DNA of 64,000 bases from Selaginella moellendorffii (Eukaryota; Streptophyta; Lycopodiopsida; Selaginellales; Selaginellaceae): the NCBI RefSeq assembly GCF_000143415.4, contig NW_003314268.1, forward strand, positions 804,011-868,010, read 5' to 3'. Positions within the stretch are counted from its first letter, which is position 1. Every line of letters starts with the position of its first letter. The notes under the pieces were generated by a model, which worked only from the letters and a program-made list of their open reading frames with translations, was not told the origin of the DNA and ran no database searches. Below are positions 52,086-64,000 of this stretch, piece after piece. Position numbers and translations under genes: made by a program.

Positions 52086-55000
52086 CTCCTTCCAGACAGT
52101 CAAAGTTGTTACCATTGTATGGGAAAAAAACTAAATTTCTGCACGTCACCACCAATCAAACTTGTAAGATTGCTGTTCGTGAGCATCAAAGAAAGCTTCA
52201 AATCATGAACGAGAGTCTAAAGGCCATCGCACTTGTAACAATTGGCAAGAGACTTCCCTTCACCTCTGCAATTTCTTGCAGTTTGATAGATAGATCAGCA
52301 TTGCAACATTTTACCAGCCTCCACACACAAGCACTCTTTTAGATACTCTTGTATAGTAGATTCGTTTGGTTATTATAAATAAACGTTCCTACTAAATACT
52401 GATTAAATTGAGAATTGTAATCCAAGTAGAAATTTGATTATTAATTGATTGTTTTTACTCTTTACATTTGGCCTTTGACATTTTGCTTTATTTAGTTATT
52501 ATGTTGCAAGTTTATATTTTTATGGGTTCTTAAAATCTATGAAATCAAGAATGCTAATATTTAAAGCAAATTTTTATGGGTAATAAAGTTTTATTAGTTT
52601 CACTATTTTATGTTTCTTGAGAAAATATTATAATTTAATATATATTTAGTTACACACACACACACACAATATAAAGGTATTCTTAAAGTATAACACCAGA
52701 CTGGTATACAACTACTAAATTTTTTACAATTGTATTACCTGATAATAATATATATTTTATCTAAAAAATATTAAAATAATGATATTTTAAAATTCTCAAT
52801 ATACCAATTAATGTTAAAAACTTTATAGAAATTGTTACAATAAAAGTAATAAAAAGTTTATATTTTAAATAAATAAAAATGGATTTAAAATTAGATTAAA
52901 GATATATATTTTTAATTATTTAATAAATAATAGTATTTAAATAGGATATTTATGTGAAGCAAAAACTCCAACAACACCAACATGAGTGAGTACAAAGAAG
53001 CACTGCTGCCTAAAAATTAAAACTTATTATTTTCCATCACAACACTCACTTACTCAATTATTCTTTACTTTTCCTAAGGCTTTCTTTTGTATTTTCTCTC
53101 CCTCTCCCATAAATATTATTATTGTCCTTTGATCCTTTATGGCAATAAATAAAATATTAAACACATACCATCTACAAGATCTCTTCTATTTATGAGGTCT
53201 ATAGGCAAAACTTTAAAGCTATAGTTGAAGTATGAAGAACAAAGAAGCTATTAAAAACACAAGGGCTTTGATTTTCTTACTGTCCCAAACATTTCAATCA
53301 GCAATGTTAATCTAATTTTTCTTTGATCCCTTGGGCTGTAATCTTTGGTCCTAACACCTAGGTGAATTTGGTGAATTGGCTAGAAGAAAGTCATAAACTT
53401 AAAAATCACATACTTCTATTATACACTCTTGACAACCATGAGGAATTGAGTGCTCTTAAATTTTAGAGAAAACCCCCTGAGGGACTAGTGAGTTCAACCA
53501 ACTTTATTATAAGGGCACTTCTAAATACCAATAGACTAGTGAGTCTGGCCAGCTTGACTAGAAGAACTTGACAAAGATGCTAGAATTTCAAGAACACTAG
53601 GTTATTTTGGCAATATAAAGTCCTTGCAAGGATATTAATTTGTTTCTTCTCAACAACAATCTTTCTAGATGTGTCCAAAGTTCCAATCAAGAGGATTTCC
53701 TAATATTCTTAGTGTATTTTTTTGTATTAAAAGTCCAAGTAGAACTTCATATTCACCAAATTCCAAAATTTCACAATTAGCATAATTATGCCTAATTAGC
53801 ATCATTCTATCATGTACATTGGGCATATATTGTAAAATATCATAAATGTGGCTTCATGTATCAAAAAATACTTGTTAACCAGTACTTTTGGACACTCTCT
53901 CTTCTGCCATAAAGGTCGATATAGTTGGACCACTTTATTATTGTCCCCTCTTATGCTAGTGGAGTTAATTGGACATCTTAAGTGTACTTAAACTAAACAA
54001 ATATAAGGATTGAATTTTTTATATATTATTAGCTAAATGTGTTGTATGTTGCACTAGCTAATGATAAGAACACTCATGTGTTGAGTCTAGTTCCTCAATA
54101 ATGCTTTATGATAGCTTATTGTGTCCACCAAACAGCCTCACTATCATACCTCATGTATTGGTTCCATTCAGTCTTTTGTGCTATTTATAGTAAGTGGTTA
54201 AATCTGTCTAAAATGCATATCTATGGAATCTAGAGAGTGTCATGAATCCCATGGTGTTGTTCTTACATCCCAATTCACAATTTAGTTCTATTCCATATCT
54301 AGTAAATTTTCAAATCCCATAAACTAGTTCTTGAGATTGGGGTGAAAGCCTAAAAGTATGCATTTTTCTAGGGTGAGGGATGAGGGGTTGTGGGGGGTTC
54401 TAAATGTATAGTAAAGATAGTATTTGGAAGAATTATTGACCATCTAAAATATTAATTTGGCTCCTACTAGGTTGTATTGCTTATGATTTTGTGTCTAGCC
54501 TGGGAATAATCTCAAGTTCCATGTTGCTTTAATCAGTGGGGTATCCACCTTTTTGTTATAGGCCACCAGTATGCCAGAATTGGGGTAAACACCATATGAT
54601 ATTATTTTACATGCAAAAGTTGGATATAGGGAGTTAGTGTTCGTAAAAGATATTAAGTGTGTACCAAATCTTCATTTTGTTGCACAAAGGGTTTGGAGTT
54701 TGATATAAGCCATAAATATATATTTTTTAATTTGCCAACTTACCTTTTTTATTCGACCACCTTTGCTTTGGCATTAGTTAAGTTCCTTTGCCATGGTCCC
54801 CACTTATTATACCATCTTTTACTTGGTTCTACTTGGATTTAGCTTCCTCACTACACAAGTAATGAAGTGTTAGCCATCCATCTACAGATTCATAATATTT
54901 TTCTTAATCCCTCTCCTCATATGAGTTTGGATTTAAGATTTAATTACAATCCTTATAAGCACAACCAGTTAAACATACCAAGCCTCTAGGTTTTTTATAT

Positions 55001-56625
55001 GCTTAGGTATAACAAAACTTAATCACAAAACCTTCTAAATCCCAAGACTTGGATGCATTTGTTGTTTCGAGTGTTGCAATACAAACTTATTGTTGCTTAT
55101 CTTTACGTCACATGTTATAGCTAGAGAGACCACTCTTACTCCCACTTCTACCCTTGCTCCTATTTTTACTTCCGCTTTTACTCCTACTCCCAATCTTACT
55201 ACTATTGTTGCTCCCACTCTTACTCTCACCCCTACTCTCTAGTTGCAGCTATGGGTGTTTTGAGAGATAGGGAGAGGAAATTTTGATTCTCAAAATATTC
55301 CAAATAGTAAAACTCCACAAAGGCTATATCAAAGGTCCTCCCTATTTCCTCTGGCAATTAAATTTGGAATTACGGTTTTGTGAATTTGTATGTGAGGGAT
55401 GGATCCATGGTTAGGGTTGAAAGATGACCTAAAACTTGGTGAACTCAACATGAATAAGCTAGTTTAGTTTTCTTGAAAGAATGGAGAGTTTGTTTTAGGA
55501 AATTGAGAGAAATCTTAAGTTTTAGGGGTTAGATTCATATTCTTAGAGACCCTAGGACCATTAGGGGTTTCAACTTCCATGAATTTAGAGTGTAAGTTTA
55601 AAGATTTTTCTCGCTCTTACATTAATTTTCTACATTACCTCTTTCCACTTGGTTTTCTAGTGATTTCTCATGATTAGTATATTGATTCTGGTTTTTCTTT
55701 CTTTGGGTCGATGCGACTTGGCATCCTCTTTCCAACAAGCTAAAGAGCACCTGGTTTTGTGGAGGATTCAATTGCTAATTTAATGAAATTTTGTCCATCA
55801 CGCTCCTCTGTTTTTCATGGTAAATTTTTCAACACTCTAAGCTTGCAATTTTGGGACTGATTCAAGAATTGTTTTTTCTGGACATGTAAATATAAAGACA
55901 AGCTTTTCGGAGAGTCCTTTCTTGGTAACCAATTCGCTTTAAGCTATGACATGGAGTAGTTTTTCTCTCACGGCGCTTCATATCTCAAATTTGCAAGTTT
56001 CTAGCTTAATCTTGAGGGAATTTGAGGTGTTATTCTCATGGAAATCATTACGGCCATGTTATTACCTTTTACCAATGTTAAAAATGAGTGTTTCTTGTAC
56101 TAGGGAGTGCATTTTCTTTTGTTTTCCTTCTTATTGTCTAGAATTTAATGTTTGAATCAATTTTTTTTTGAGATTTTAGGCATTTTAACTCATGGTTTTG
56201 GTTTCATTTTCTTGGTTTGAGTATAAAATTTTAAACAAGTCCATCCACACCCATTTTTGTGTGTAAAGTCAAGAGATTTCCATGCAAATGTTTTCCTCTT
56301 AGGCATTTTGAGTATTGGAGTTTCATTTTTTCTTTTTTTCCCCCTTTTCTTTGCAATATTTTTTTCTTTTGTCGTGAAAAATTGGCATTTGCAAGAGTGA
56401 GAGTGATTTTATTTGGGAAAATCTACATGAGGATACTCTTTTATTTGGAGTTATCCCATTTAGATACTTTGCTCTCACACAAGTCAAAGTTCTTAGTGCG
56501 TTGTATTTTCCACAACCTGGCATCTACTGCACAGTGGACATTTTATGCTAGTTCACACGTTCCAGTTAGAGATGGCAACTAGCAAACTTCCATACAGTGC
56601 CTAGGGTATGGGGATCAAAAAGAGT
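52086..56625. other. AT-rich tail of segment copy 2, no gene seen
   Basis: Noncoding, collinear with 5178-8440, with (AC)8 at 52652-52668 and C/T-rich 'ctcctactccc' repeats at 55130-55245. Open frames present are short and not conserved between copies as protein. Confidence 0.6.
53836..54600 (+). mobile_element. Fossil LARD-type LTR
   Basis: Diverged but in LARD LTR order: 'aatgtggcttcatgtatcaaa', 'cttgttaaccagtacttttgg', 'tgtgttgagtctagttcctc', 'gatagcttattgtgtccacc', 'aaatgtatagtaaagatag', 'ttataggccaccagtatgcc'. Older than any other LARD copy here; copy 1 of the segment retains only 6540-6790. Confidence 0.7.
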
Positions 56626-57665
56626 AATTTGATAATCGAGCTCTCGTAGAAGGTGTGAAAAATGTGAGGAGCTTAAAGCATGCTGCTTACAGTAGGCAGG
56701 GAGACTAAGATGCCCTCTTCGTTCTTGGTACTACTCGCATTGCGATGTTATGATATATAGCATAAAGAGATGTTGGAAGCTTCACTTAGAACTTCGATTT
56801 TGTCAAGCATGTTTAATAGTAACTTCTACCAGACAACATATTTCTTCCATGGCTAGAGATAGATACCAGCAAAAATTGGAGTAGAAAGCGATCGAAGACA
56901 CCCTTTCGTCGAGCTGTGGAAACACTGATGCATGTCAACATAGTTTATGTTGTAGAGGACGGTTATAAGATGGCTGCTATGACTCAAGGGCGCAAGAAGG
57001 TTTCTCCTTTAGCCCCAAATATTGATGGTGAGCAAGATCCAGCTCTAGTTTCTAGAACTTCCCCATCTCTCATGGCATGCAAGTTACCCCATGCTTCGGT
57101 ATTTGCAATGCCACCCACATCCTTGGCCACAACTTCAAATCCAACAATTGGATATTCATCCAACTTTCAATGTGGGGTCTCTCAACTGCCTTCCACTCTT
57201 TCTCAAGTCCCATAAGAAGTTCTTGCTTAGATTGTTGACACTTCAGTCTAGATCACACTTGGTGAGCTTTTGCAATATGTACCTGGTTTTACTCCTTAGC
57301 TAGAGGCTTTGCCAAGTCCATAGGCATCCCCATGGAACATCAGTATAACATCCACATCATCAACACTCAGACCACTTATAATCCCAAAGCATTCTTTGTG
57401 GAGGTCCACATCAGCGATAGATCTTTGACAGTACAAGCATTACTTGATTCTAGATCCCAGAGCAACATCATCTCCCTCAACTTGGCACTTTCTAGTGGCT
57501 TGGAAGTGGTGAGAAACACAACTATCATCCTCAAAATGTTAGCCAATCACTGAATTGTTCCTACAAGCATCTATTGGAATGTCAAGATCTTGGTGCAAGG
57601 AGTGGTTTCCATTCTAAATTTCCTTGTTGTGGACTTCCAACAGCTAGTATTTGGGAAGCTGAAGG
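56626..57665 (+). pseudogene. Gypsy gag-protease fragment
   Basis: An open stretch 57332-57553 reads FVEVHISDRSLTVQALLDSRSQSNIISLNLAL, the gypsy aspartic protease fold with the active-site D-S/T-G changed to DSR. Upstream open frame 56916-57215 is Pro/Ser/Thr-rich and may be the end of gag. The fragment is cut at about 57666, where EKQ copy 3 begins. Confidence 0.6.
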
Positions 57666-59332
57666 ACTTCTCGAGCTCGGAGCCAACTTCATTTCTAGTT
57701 TCTTCGACGTGCTTAGAACAGTTTGCTCGTGTTCTCTTCTCAGGTAAACCCAGGGTCTAGTCGTCTTAGAGTTCGCTCCAGCCCGGCCGATCATCTTCTC
57801 GTCATCATGGTTCCGACAAAACAAACACTCATCGTTCACTTCAGCTCTCTACAACAAACACGGAAGTTATGGCCATCTGGAATCTGGAAGGTATATCAAA
57901 CTTACCTGTCTCCCTCTTGAATTCTGCAACAAAATCTCTCCCCGCACGATCATATAGTTCTTTTGCCTCCTTCACGAAGACCACCTCGCCGGACTGAAGC
58001 TTCTTCCACGGTTTCCTCTCACTCGGGATCCTATCCAGCATTTTCTGGAGCCTCATCATCTTCCGCGCTCGCTTGATCCTCTCTCGGTCGCTGGATTTGC
58101 CGTTGAGCTCCTCGTAAAGCTGCTCGGTGAGTCTGATCAGAATCCGGAGCGCACTAACACTCCAAGACTTTTCCTCATACTTCTCCTCTTCTGTTTCCTC
58201 GCGCTTTTCCTCTTCCAAGCTGCGGATCTTCTTCTCGGTTTTTCCCCTCTGGTTTAGCCACCGATTTACCTTGTGGAGAGCTTCGAGATACGCGAACTCA
58301 ACATAGCCCCCTTGGCCATCGCTAAGATGGGTTTCACTCCGCCGTCGGGTGCCGTCGGGAAGAATGTCCTCCGCTGAGGAAGAGAAGCGAACCATCTTCG
58401 GCCTGGAACCTGCAAGTCCAGAAGGCCATCGTGAGTCACAGTAGAAGAAGAATGCGAGAAGCAAAAGGAACCATACCTGGACGACGACCCCCGGCTGGCA
58501 GTAGAATTGGCTTGGGTCGCTGCTCCTCCTGCTTGGGCTTGTCATTCTCCTGCTGCTTCATCTTCTCTTGATCGTCTTCCCGTTCCAGAGGCTTCTTGAT
58601 CGGCTTGATCATCTGCTCCTCCTCTTGTTCCAGCTGCTGCTTCATCGGCTTCATCCGCTGCTCCTCCTCCTGTTCCTGCTCTTGCTTGATCGGCTTGATC
58701 GGCTTGATCGGCTTGATCGGCTTGATCGGCTGATTCGGCTGATTCTTCTCCTCTCGTTCCAGCTGCGGCTGCTCCTTGTGACCTTGCTCCTGTTTCACCT
58801 CGCGCCTGAGTTCCTTCGTCTCATGGGCTTCTTTCTCCTGCTCCTCCTCGCTCAGCTGCTCAGCTTTCTTCTCTTGCTCCTCCTCCTTCAGCTGCTTCTC
58901 GGCTTCCTTTTCCTCCTCTTGTTCCAGCTTCATCGGCTTCATCTGATCGGCTTCTTTCTCCTCCTCGTTCACCTGCTCGGCTGTCTTCTCTTCCTTCAGC
59001 TGCTCCGCTTTCTTCTCTTGATTCTCCTCTTCGTCCTCTTTCTCTTGTTCCGGCTTGATCGGCTTGATCGGCTCCTTGTGCCCTCGCTCCTGTCGTATCG
59101 CTTCTAAGACGATTTTCACCTCGTGCCTGAGTTCCTTCAACTTCAAGGCGGCGGCGTCCATGGCTTCTCCCGAGACGGCCTCACAGACACGATCTTGGAC
59201 CTTCAGCTTCGAGGCCGCCGCGTCCATGGCTTCCGGGTGGACCTTGTTGTCGCCCTTGTGCGCCTTTTTTGGTCGAAAGAGAGACCACAAACCTGTGACG
59301 CATCCACTGCGCTCCTGCTCTGTTCGCGCCAT
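57666..59332 (-). pseudogene. EKQ coiled-coil family protein, copy 3 (3' truncated)
   Basis: Minus strand. Exon 1 59332-58477, 67 bp intron 58410-58476, exon 2 58409-57906, intron to 57849, exon 3 from 57848. Exon 1 carries five IKP units in the second repeat block against three in copies 1 and 2 and lacks one QQLEQEEEQMIKPIK unit. Exon 2 has one extra base near its end (KRET instead of KRRQ); using the AG 4 nt downstream in the next acceptor would restore the frame to EVNDECLFC. Sequence homology stops at about 57666, inside exon 3, against the gypsy fragment. Confidence 0.65.
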
Positions 59333-59394
59333 AGCTTGCCCTTTGCAAAATGCCTTTAATGCCCTAACCCTTACTAAATGTATTTCACATTAAT

Positions 59395-62160
59395 GTATAA
59401 ATTAGTAATTGCCTAGCATTTGCAAACACTTTATAGTTTTTAAAAATTAAGTTGGAATAGTATCAAAATAGCAATTGGTGTGTTTGAGGAAGTAACTACA
59501 AACATGTAGGAAACTATCAGATCCCAGAAGCTATCTATATAACTACAAAATCCCATTACAAACACATAGAATAAACATTATAAAATCAATTACCTCCTAC
59601 AATGCTACAAGACACTTTGGCTGGAAGTGTGCTTATGAATGTCTGGATCTAGCCACATAAAAGTTTGAAAGACAAAGGAAATCGTGAGAGTGTGCTGGTG
59701 GCAATAAAGAGATTGGGGAGCTATGAATCACAGCACTCTAGAAGCAATCCAGCAAGAAAATTGAAGATATGCAAACCTGGCATTTGCAATCCGGTGTCTT
59801 GCACAGTGAAATCATAACCCTAGAGAAGAAGATGCAGCATGAATCACCACTCTCAAGTGAGTCTCCACTGTAGGATACATTTTGATGGCAGAAGTCAGAG
59901 TGCAAAAGGTTGTGTCAATGCTTTAGAATTTGGTCAACATAAACGATTTCTTCTCTAGGCCCATGCAATTGGCAACCTCCCATTAGCTAAAAGTCAACAT
60001 TAACACAATTATTCTCTAAGACATGGTTATAAAATGACTCTTTAGGATTTGACAATCCAAAAAGTCTGGCAACTTCTTATTATTATAGAATTTTTACTGT
60101 GACTTGGTAGCACCCTATAGAAATATAATTTGTTGTGCCTTGCATGTAGCAACATTTGGTCTGCTTAATAGTAGTGTCATTGCTATTTAGTATTATTGAA
60201 CAATCCAATTGATTAATAATATAATTATGTTTATATTTATAAATCAATATTAACTTTATTGAGAATGAATAAGAATATATTAGGAAGTATTTAGGAAATT
60301 TTATAGATTATAAACATGTTTTATAAAAAATAAATAATACTCATTAAATATTAAAATATCGTAGAATATTTAAGTATATTCTAGGTATATCCACCACCAT
60401 AGACAAAATTCTAAGGTGAAATAGAATACCTTACTTTTGTAGCATCACATCTTTGTGGCTTGATACTAGGCTAGCTTGCTAGCCTCTTGAAGGTAAAGTG
60501 CCTTAGGCTCATAAAAATCAGCTCATAGAATACATCCTAAAAGATGTTTACATTTTCTTGTCTCTCAAATATTTAGACTTTGAGTAAAAACCAACTCTAA
60601 AAACCTGTTCCAGCCTGCCTTAAGAATTCTTCCAACTTGAGAGTTCTTGACTTTGGATCAAACTGACTATAGAGCTAGGTACTAGTATATGCTAATGGAG
60701 CTCAAACAACTTTCTAACCTACACTAGCATGAGTTGAGATTGTAGCTGTAGTGATTAAATATTGTTTAACCATTTTTGTAGTGCATGGGATTAGAATATA
60801 CTATCACTGTGAATCTTTAGAATCTTAAGGAATAAATAGGAAAGGATTTGTTATCAAGTAATTATCAAGTAAGGGCTCTTTAATGACTTATAATGCTTTG
60901 ATCTCCAGTAAACATGGTCAACAATATCATGCACCATCTCATGAAACTCCATAAAGAAACTTTATAGAGTCTATTAGAAGTTTGTAGCCCTCAAAAGCTT
61001 AAAGATAAACTTTATTCTTTCTATATCTTCTTTTCCTACTTATTCCATTTTCACAGACTCCCTCAATGATGTTGTTTAAGAAATTTACAAGGTTTTACCA
61101 ACTTCTTCAACTGGATGATGGCTGAAAGATCTAGTGAGAAAATTAAAGTTAATCAAAACTCAGTAGCTAAAACATTTTATCATGTTCTGTTTACCTCACA
61201 TCCCCACTGCTATGGAAGATACAATTCTAACTAGGTAATTTATCTAATGCTTTATTTATTTTAACAAATTCACTAAAATGTAATTACCTTTTAGCTCATG
61301 AGATAACTTCAGGTTTTTTTCCCATATATTGGAGAGTCTTTATGAAATCTATAATCCAGTTGAATTGGCTTTGCCACTTGAGTTCAACCTTGGATTTAGA
61401 CAACTCATGAGACACACTTTTGTCAGTGATAAAACATTGTCAAGGTATGGCATTTTCTTCTGTTTCTTGAGAGTTGGTGAGTTGTGGAGTGGAGAATTGT
61501 CGAGATTCTAGAGAATATTCAAAAGAAGGATATTCTAAGATTTTGTGACAAGAAGAAAGGAAGTTAAGAGAATGACAAGTGGAGCTTGGTGTGAGTTGGA
61601 GAGGCAGAACAATGAATTACAGTGTAGAGCCGATGTGGTGATGTGGCATATTCAAGTGCAGTGACATGCAGAGCAAGCAAGGTTTTCTAGTGAGCAGCAA
61701 GTGAGTACAATATGCCTGCACTGTGGGCAAGAGTTGATTAAGCTGCTAGCCTAAGTCTTAGCTAAATTGTTAGAGGAATAGAAGCTTTTTTTCCTATGCA
61801 GCTCTTGGAGTATGAGTTCAATTGGACTTCTAGTTGTTATGTTTGGTGTGTCAGTCAGGAGCTACGTTCTTGAGCATTGAAGCTGAGCATGGAATGCCAG
61901 ACTTCAGCTGTAAAGTAGTAGCTTGTGCATGCATGGCCAAAGATGACAACAAGAACAAGTAGAAAAATCCATAGAGGATATTCTTAGAAGGGAGAAATCA
62001 GAAAAATAGATAAAAGACAGAGAAACGAGATTTAAGAAGCACCAGCAAAACAATTCAAAGTCTTCTTCAGAAAAAACACCACAAAAGCCGACAGACCGAG
62101 GAGGAAGAGTGGGGACCTTATCAAAGTTCACCACAACACCAACAGCATCAATCAATTATC
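59395..62160. other. AT-rich region, mostly unrecognised
   Basis: No gene seen. At about 60540-60690 the reverse strand resembles the EKQ upstream region of copy 1 (1850-1975): 'agatgtttaca', 'tctctcaaatatttagactt', 'cctgttccag', 'aacttgagagttctt'. This suggests that 59395-60535 interrupts the old promoter of copy 3. The part just before 62161 may belong to the gypsy element that follows. Confidence 0.45.
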
Positions 62161-64000
62161 ATGATGGCAGTAGTACCACCACCAGCAATTACTAGCTGGA
62201 TGAAGTATCCCACATATGTGATATATGATGATCCCAAAGAGCATGTCACCATATTTGAGAACGTGAGCAAAGCAAATAGTGAGCAAACTTTGTGGCAGAG
62301 ACTTTTTCTAGCAACATTGAAGGATGTTCCTGCGGAGTGGTATGCAACAATGGTGCAGCTTTCACTGATTGAGATGATTTGAAGACTGCATTTTTAAATG
62401 CTTTTAGCCCTACAGGATTCTATCAACGAGTGAGTGACAAGCTCAGTATGATTACCTTGCTGCCAAGAGAACTATTCAGTAGTATGCAATGAGATTCTGG
62501 CAACTCCTCTCGAAGAAGGATCCAAAACCTGCAAAAGATGATCAGATTTGATATTTTTGGCAAGGCTTACCAGAGAGCACATTCTTCTATGTGTGATGCC
62601 CTGATCTTGACACAACGATCTTGGCATCACGGTTTGAGCAGGCCAAGTTGCCAAGTCATTCTGGACATGTTCAAGCATCATCAGTCTTTGGAGGAATGAC
62701 TACACAGTTTGTAGGCTTGCTAGATCATACAAATCTAGAAGTCTATCCAGGGGGATTACCTAAAATTTTGAATCCAACAAGTGTGATAGCTCTAACTTTG
62801 ATCCCAGTAGTGGCTCAAGTGGCTCCAGTGGCTCCTATGCAATTTCAAGTTCCAGCTCCATCACTAGAGGTGCAAATGAACAAGGTTAAAGAAGATTTAG
62901 TCGAGGCTCTTACAAAGAAGATGGGGGACTTACAAGTTAATTGGATCAAGGGTGTTTAGAATCCTCCCCAGCCAATGCATGATCAATCAAATGTTTGGTG
63001 TGTGGAATGCAAGAATTATGTTCACTACCCAAATGATTGTCCAATCCAGAAAGTGAGAGTAAGTTGTCAATTTTGTGGCCAGACTAACCATGCATCAAAA
63101 AATTGTTTTTATCATCCTATGAAAGCACAAGTACAAGCAGTAACTGTCTATCAGTAGGAACAGCTTTATATGCAATGTGTGCCTCCACCAGTGAGTTTCC
63201 CACAATTGCAAGTACCTGTGGTTTCAAGTTATCATGTTCAAATGCAAACTCCATCACCATATTGGCCACAAGTTCCATACCAAGAGAATACGATGCAACA
63301 GTTTGCATCCACAAGTGTTCTAGTGTATGCTGTAGGAGTTGGAGTGCAATAGTAGCAAGGTGGGATGTGGAAGAGGCCATGGTAGAGGTCCTCAATGCTA
63401 CAGATGCTGGTAATTTGGTCATATTCAAGCAGATTGTCCAAATGTAAAGAAGCCAGAATATTACTAGCCAATGTGTGGAGTGTGTGGGACTGTCCTCACA
63501 AGTTGAAGCAGGACTGTGGCAAAAAAATAGTCAATTTGTGAGCTGTGTTTGTTCAAGAAGTAGGCCTAGATCAGACTCATTATAAGCTAGGCACAAGACG
63601 TGGTCATGGAAAGAAAGATGTGTTTACCTAGATGGTGCAAACTTGGCGTGATCAAAATGAGGAGGTTTTTGCAGATCATGAAGAGGAGAGTGAAGCAAAG
63701 GTGTGAGGCTAAGGAAAAAGAGGTTAGAAATTTTAGGTTGAGTCTTATTTTAGTTTAGGTCAAAAATGGGAAGGAAGATGAAGTGTGTGCTCCAAATTCA
63801 GTGGCAATACTCAAGAATGTAGGTATTCCTTCTCCAACACAGGTGAGTGAGCTCTTTGATCAGTTTAGAGGGAGTAAGAAGCCACTCAAAGCAGTCAAGA
63901 GGCAGAGGTATAGACAAGTCTTGAATCTAGAAGCTGATATTTTAAGGGACCTAGACAATCAAAAACCAACAATTACATTTACTCAGTTACTTTAGCTAGC
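62161..64000 (+). pseudogene. Degraded Ty3/gypsy gag and start of pol, runs off the window
   Basis: Gag starts at the ATG 62161/62164 (MMAVVPPPAITSWMKYP) and keeps a capsid core with LFLATLKDVPAEWYATM before a stop at 62380. Later frames hold SRFEQAKLPSHSG (about 62625). Three CCHC knuckles follow: CVECKNYVHYPNDC (about 63000), CQFCGQTNHASKNC (about 63068) and, with an internal stop, CYRC..FGHIQADC (about 63390). The last open stretch 63783-63995 ends ADILRDLDNQKPTITFTQLL, a segment usually just before gypsy protease. Multiple stops; inactive. Confidence 0.7.

Larger units (their letters stand above)
45988..56625 (+). repeat. Segmental duplication, copy 2 (partner 1616-8440)
   Basis: The longer of the two copies; it keeps the EKQ gene body that copy 1 lost. 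Small differences include a 21 bp insertion at about 46101, one extra IKP unit and inversion of the block at 51408-52085. Confidence 0.9.

Overview
The window looks like plant nuclear DNA dominated by transposable elements. It has Ty3/gypsy elements, including a chromodomain-bearing one, tRNA-Met-primed LTR elements, a short array of the plant telomere repeat CCCTAAA, and spliceosomal introns of only 38-67 bp. Very short introns plus this gypsy type suggest a lycophyte such as Selaginella, or another seed-free land plant. That placement is inference; no marker gene fixes the species. I saw no rRNA or tRNA gene and no clearly intact single-copy host gene.

Layout. (1) 1-1612: truncated minus-strand copy (C) of a non-autonomous LTR element, called LARD here (large LTR element with no coding capacity). 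(2) 1616-8440: segment with copy 1 of a Glu/Lys/Gln-rich coiled-coil gene family (call it EKQ) and a long AT-rich tail; it recurs at 45988-56625 with deletions, an inverted block and old LTR debris. (3) 8441-9694: gypsy gag scrap and a degenerate tandem repeat. (4) 9700-34836: a three-level nest with matching target-site duplications (TSDs) at each level. LARD copy A (TSD ACAAC) holds a Ty3/gypsy chromovirus (15810-33721, TSD GTTTT) in its 5' LTR. That gypsy holds a 12.4 kb DNA transposon (18596-30992, TSD CTAT) in its reverse transcriptase gene. (5) 34842-36140: fossil gypsy pol. (6) 36146-43433: young full-length LARD copy B with two 1150 bp LTRs. (7) 43938-45085: solo LARD LTR. (8) 45988-56625: second segment copy with EKQ copy 2. 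(9) 56626-57665: gypsy protease fossil. (10) 57666-59394: EKQ copy 3 on the minus strand. (11) 59395-62160: AT-rich, little recognisable. (12) 62161-64000: degraded gypsy gag with three zinc knuckles, running off the window.

The most interesting unit is the 12.4 kb DNA transposon. It has perfect 24 bp terminal inverted repeats and two divergent genes. One is a 1029-residue transposase-like protein with an RNase-H-type acidic signature. The other is a multi-exon gene on the opposite strand whose exons join in one frame to encode about 1,640 residues: a ParB/sulfiredoxin-like domain, basic and acidic linkers, a Pro-rich repeat and an FCP1-like HAD phosphatase domain. The element carries about 18 copies of a 22 bp palindrome of consensus ATGGCRTGWG-N2-CWCAYGCCAT. 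I did not see it elsewhere in the window. Copies lie in four of the mini-introns, in the shared 5' region, and inside coding sequence of both genes. A palindromic site family together with a ParB-like protein invites comparison with parS-ParB, but that link is a hypothesis only.
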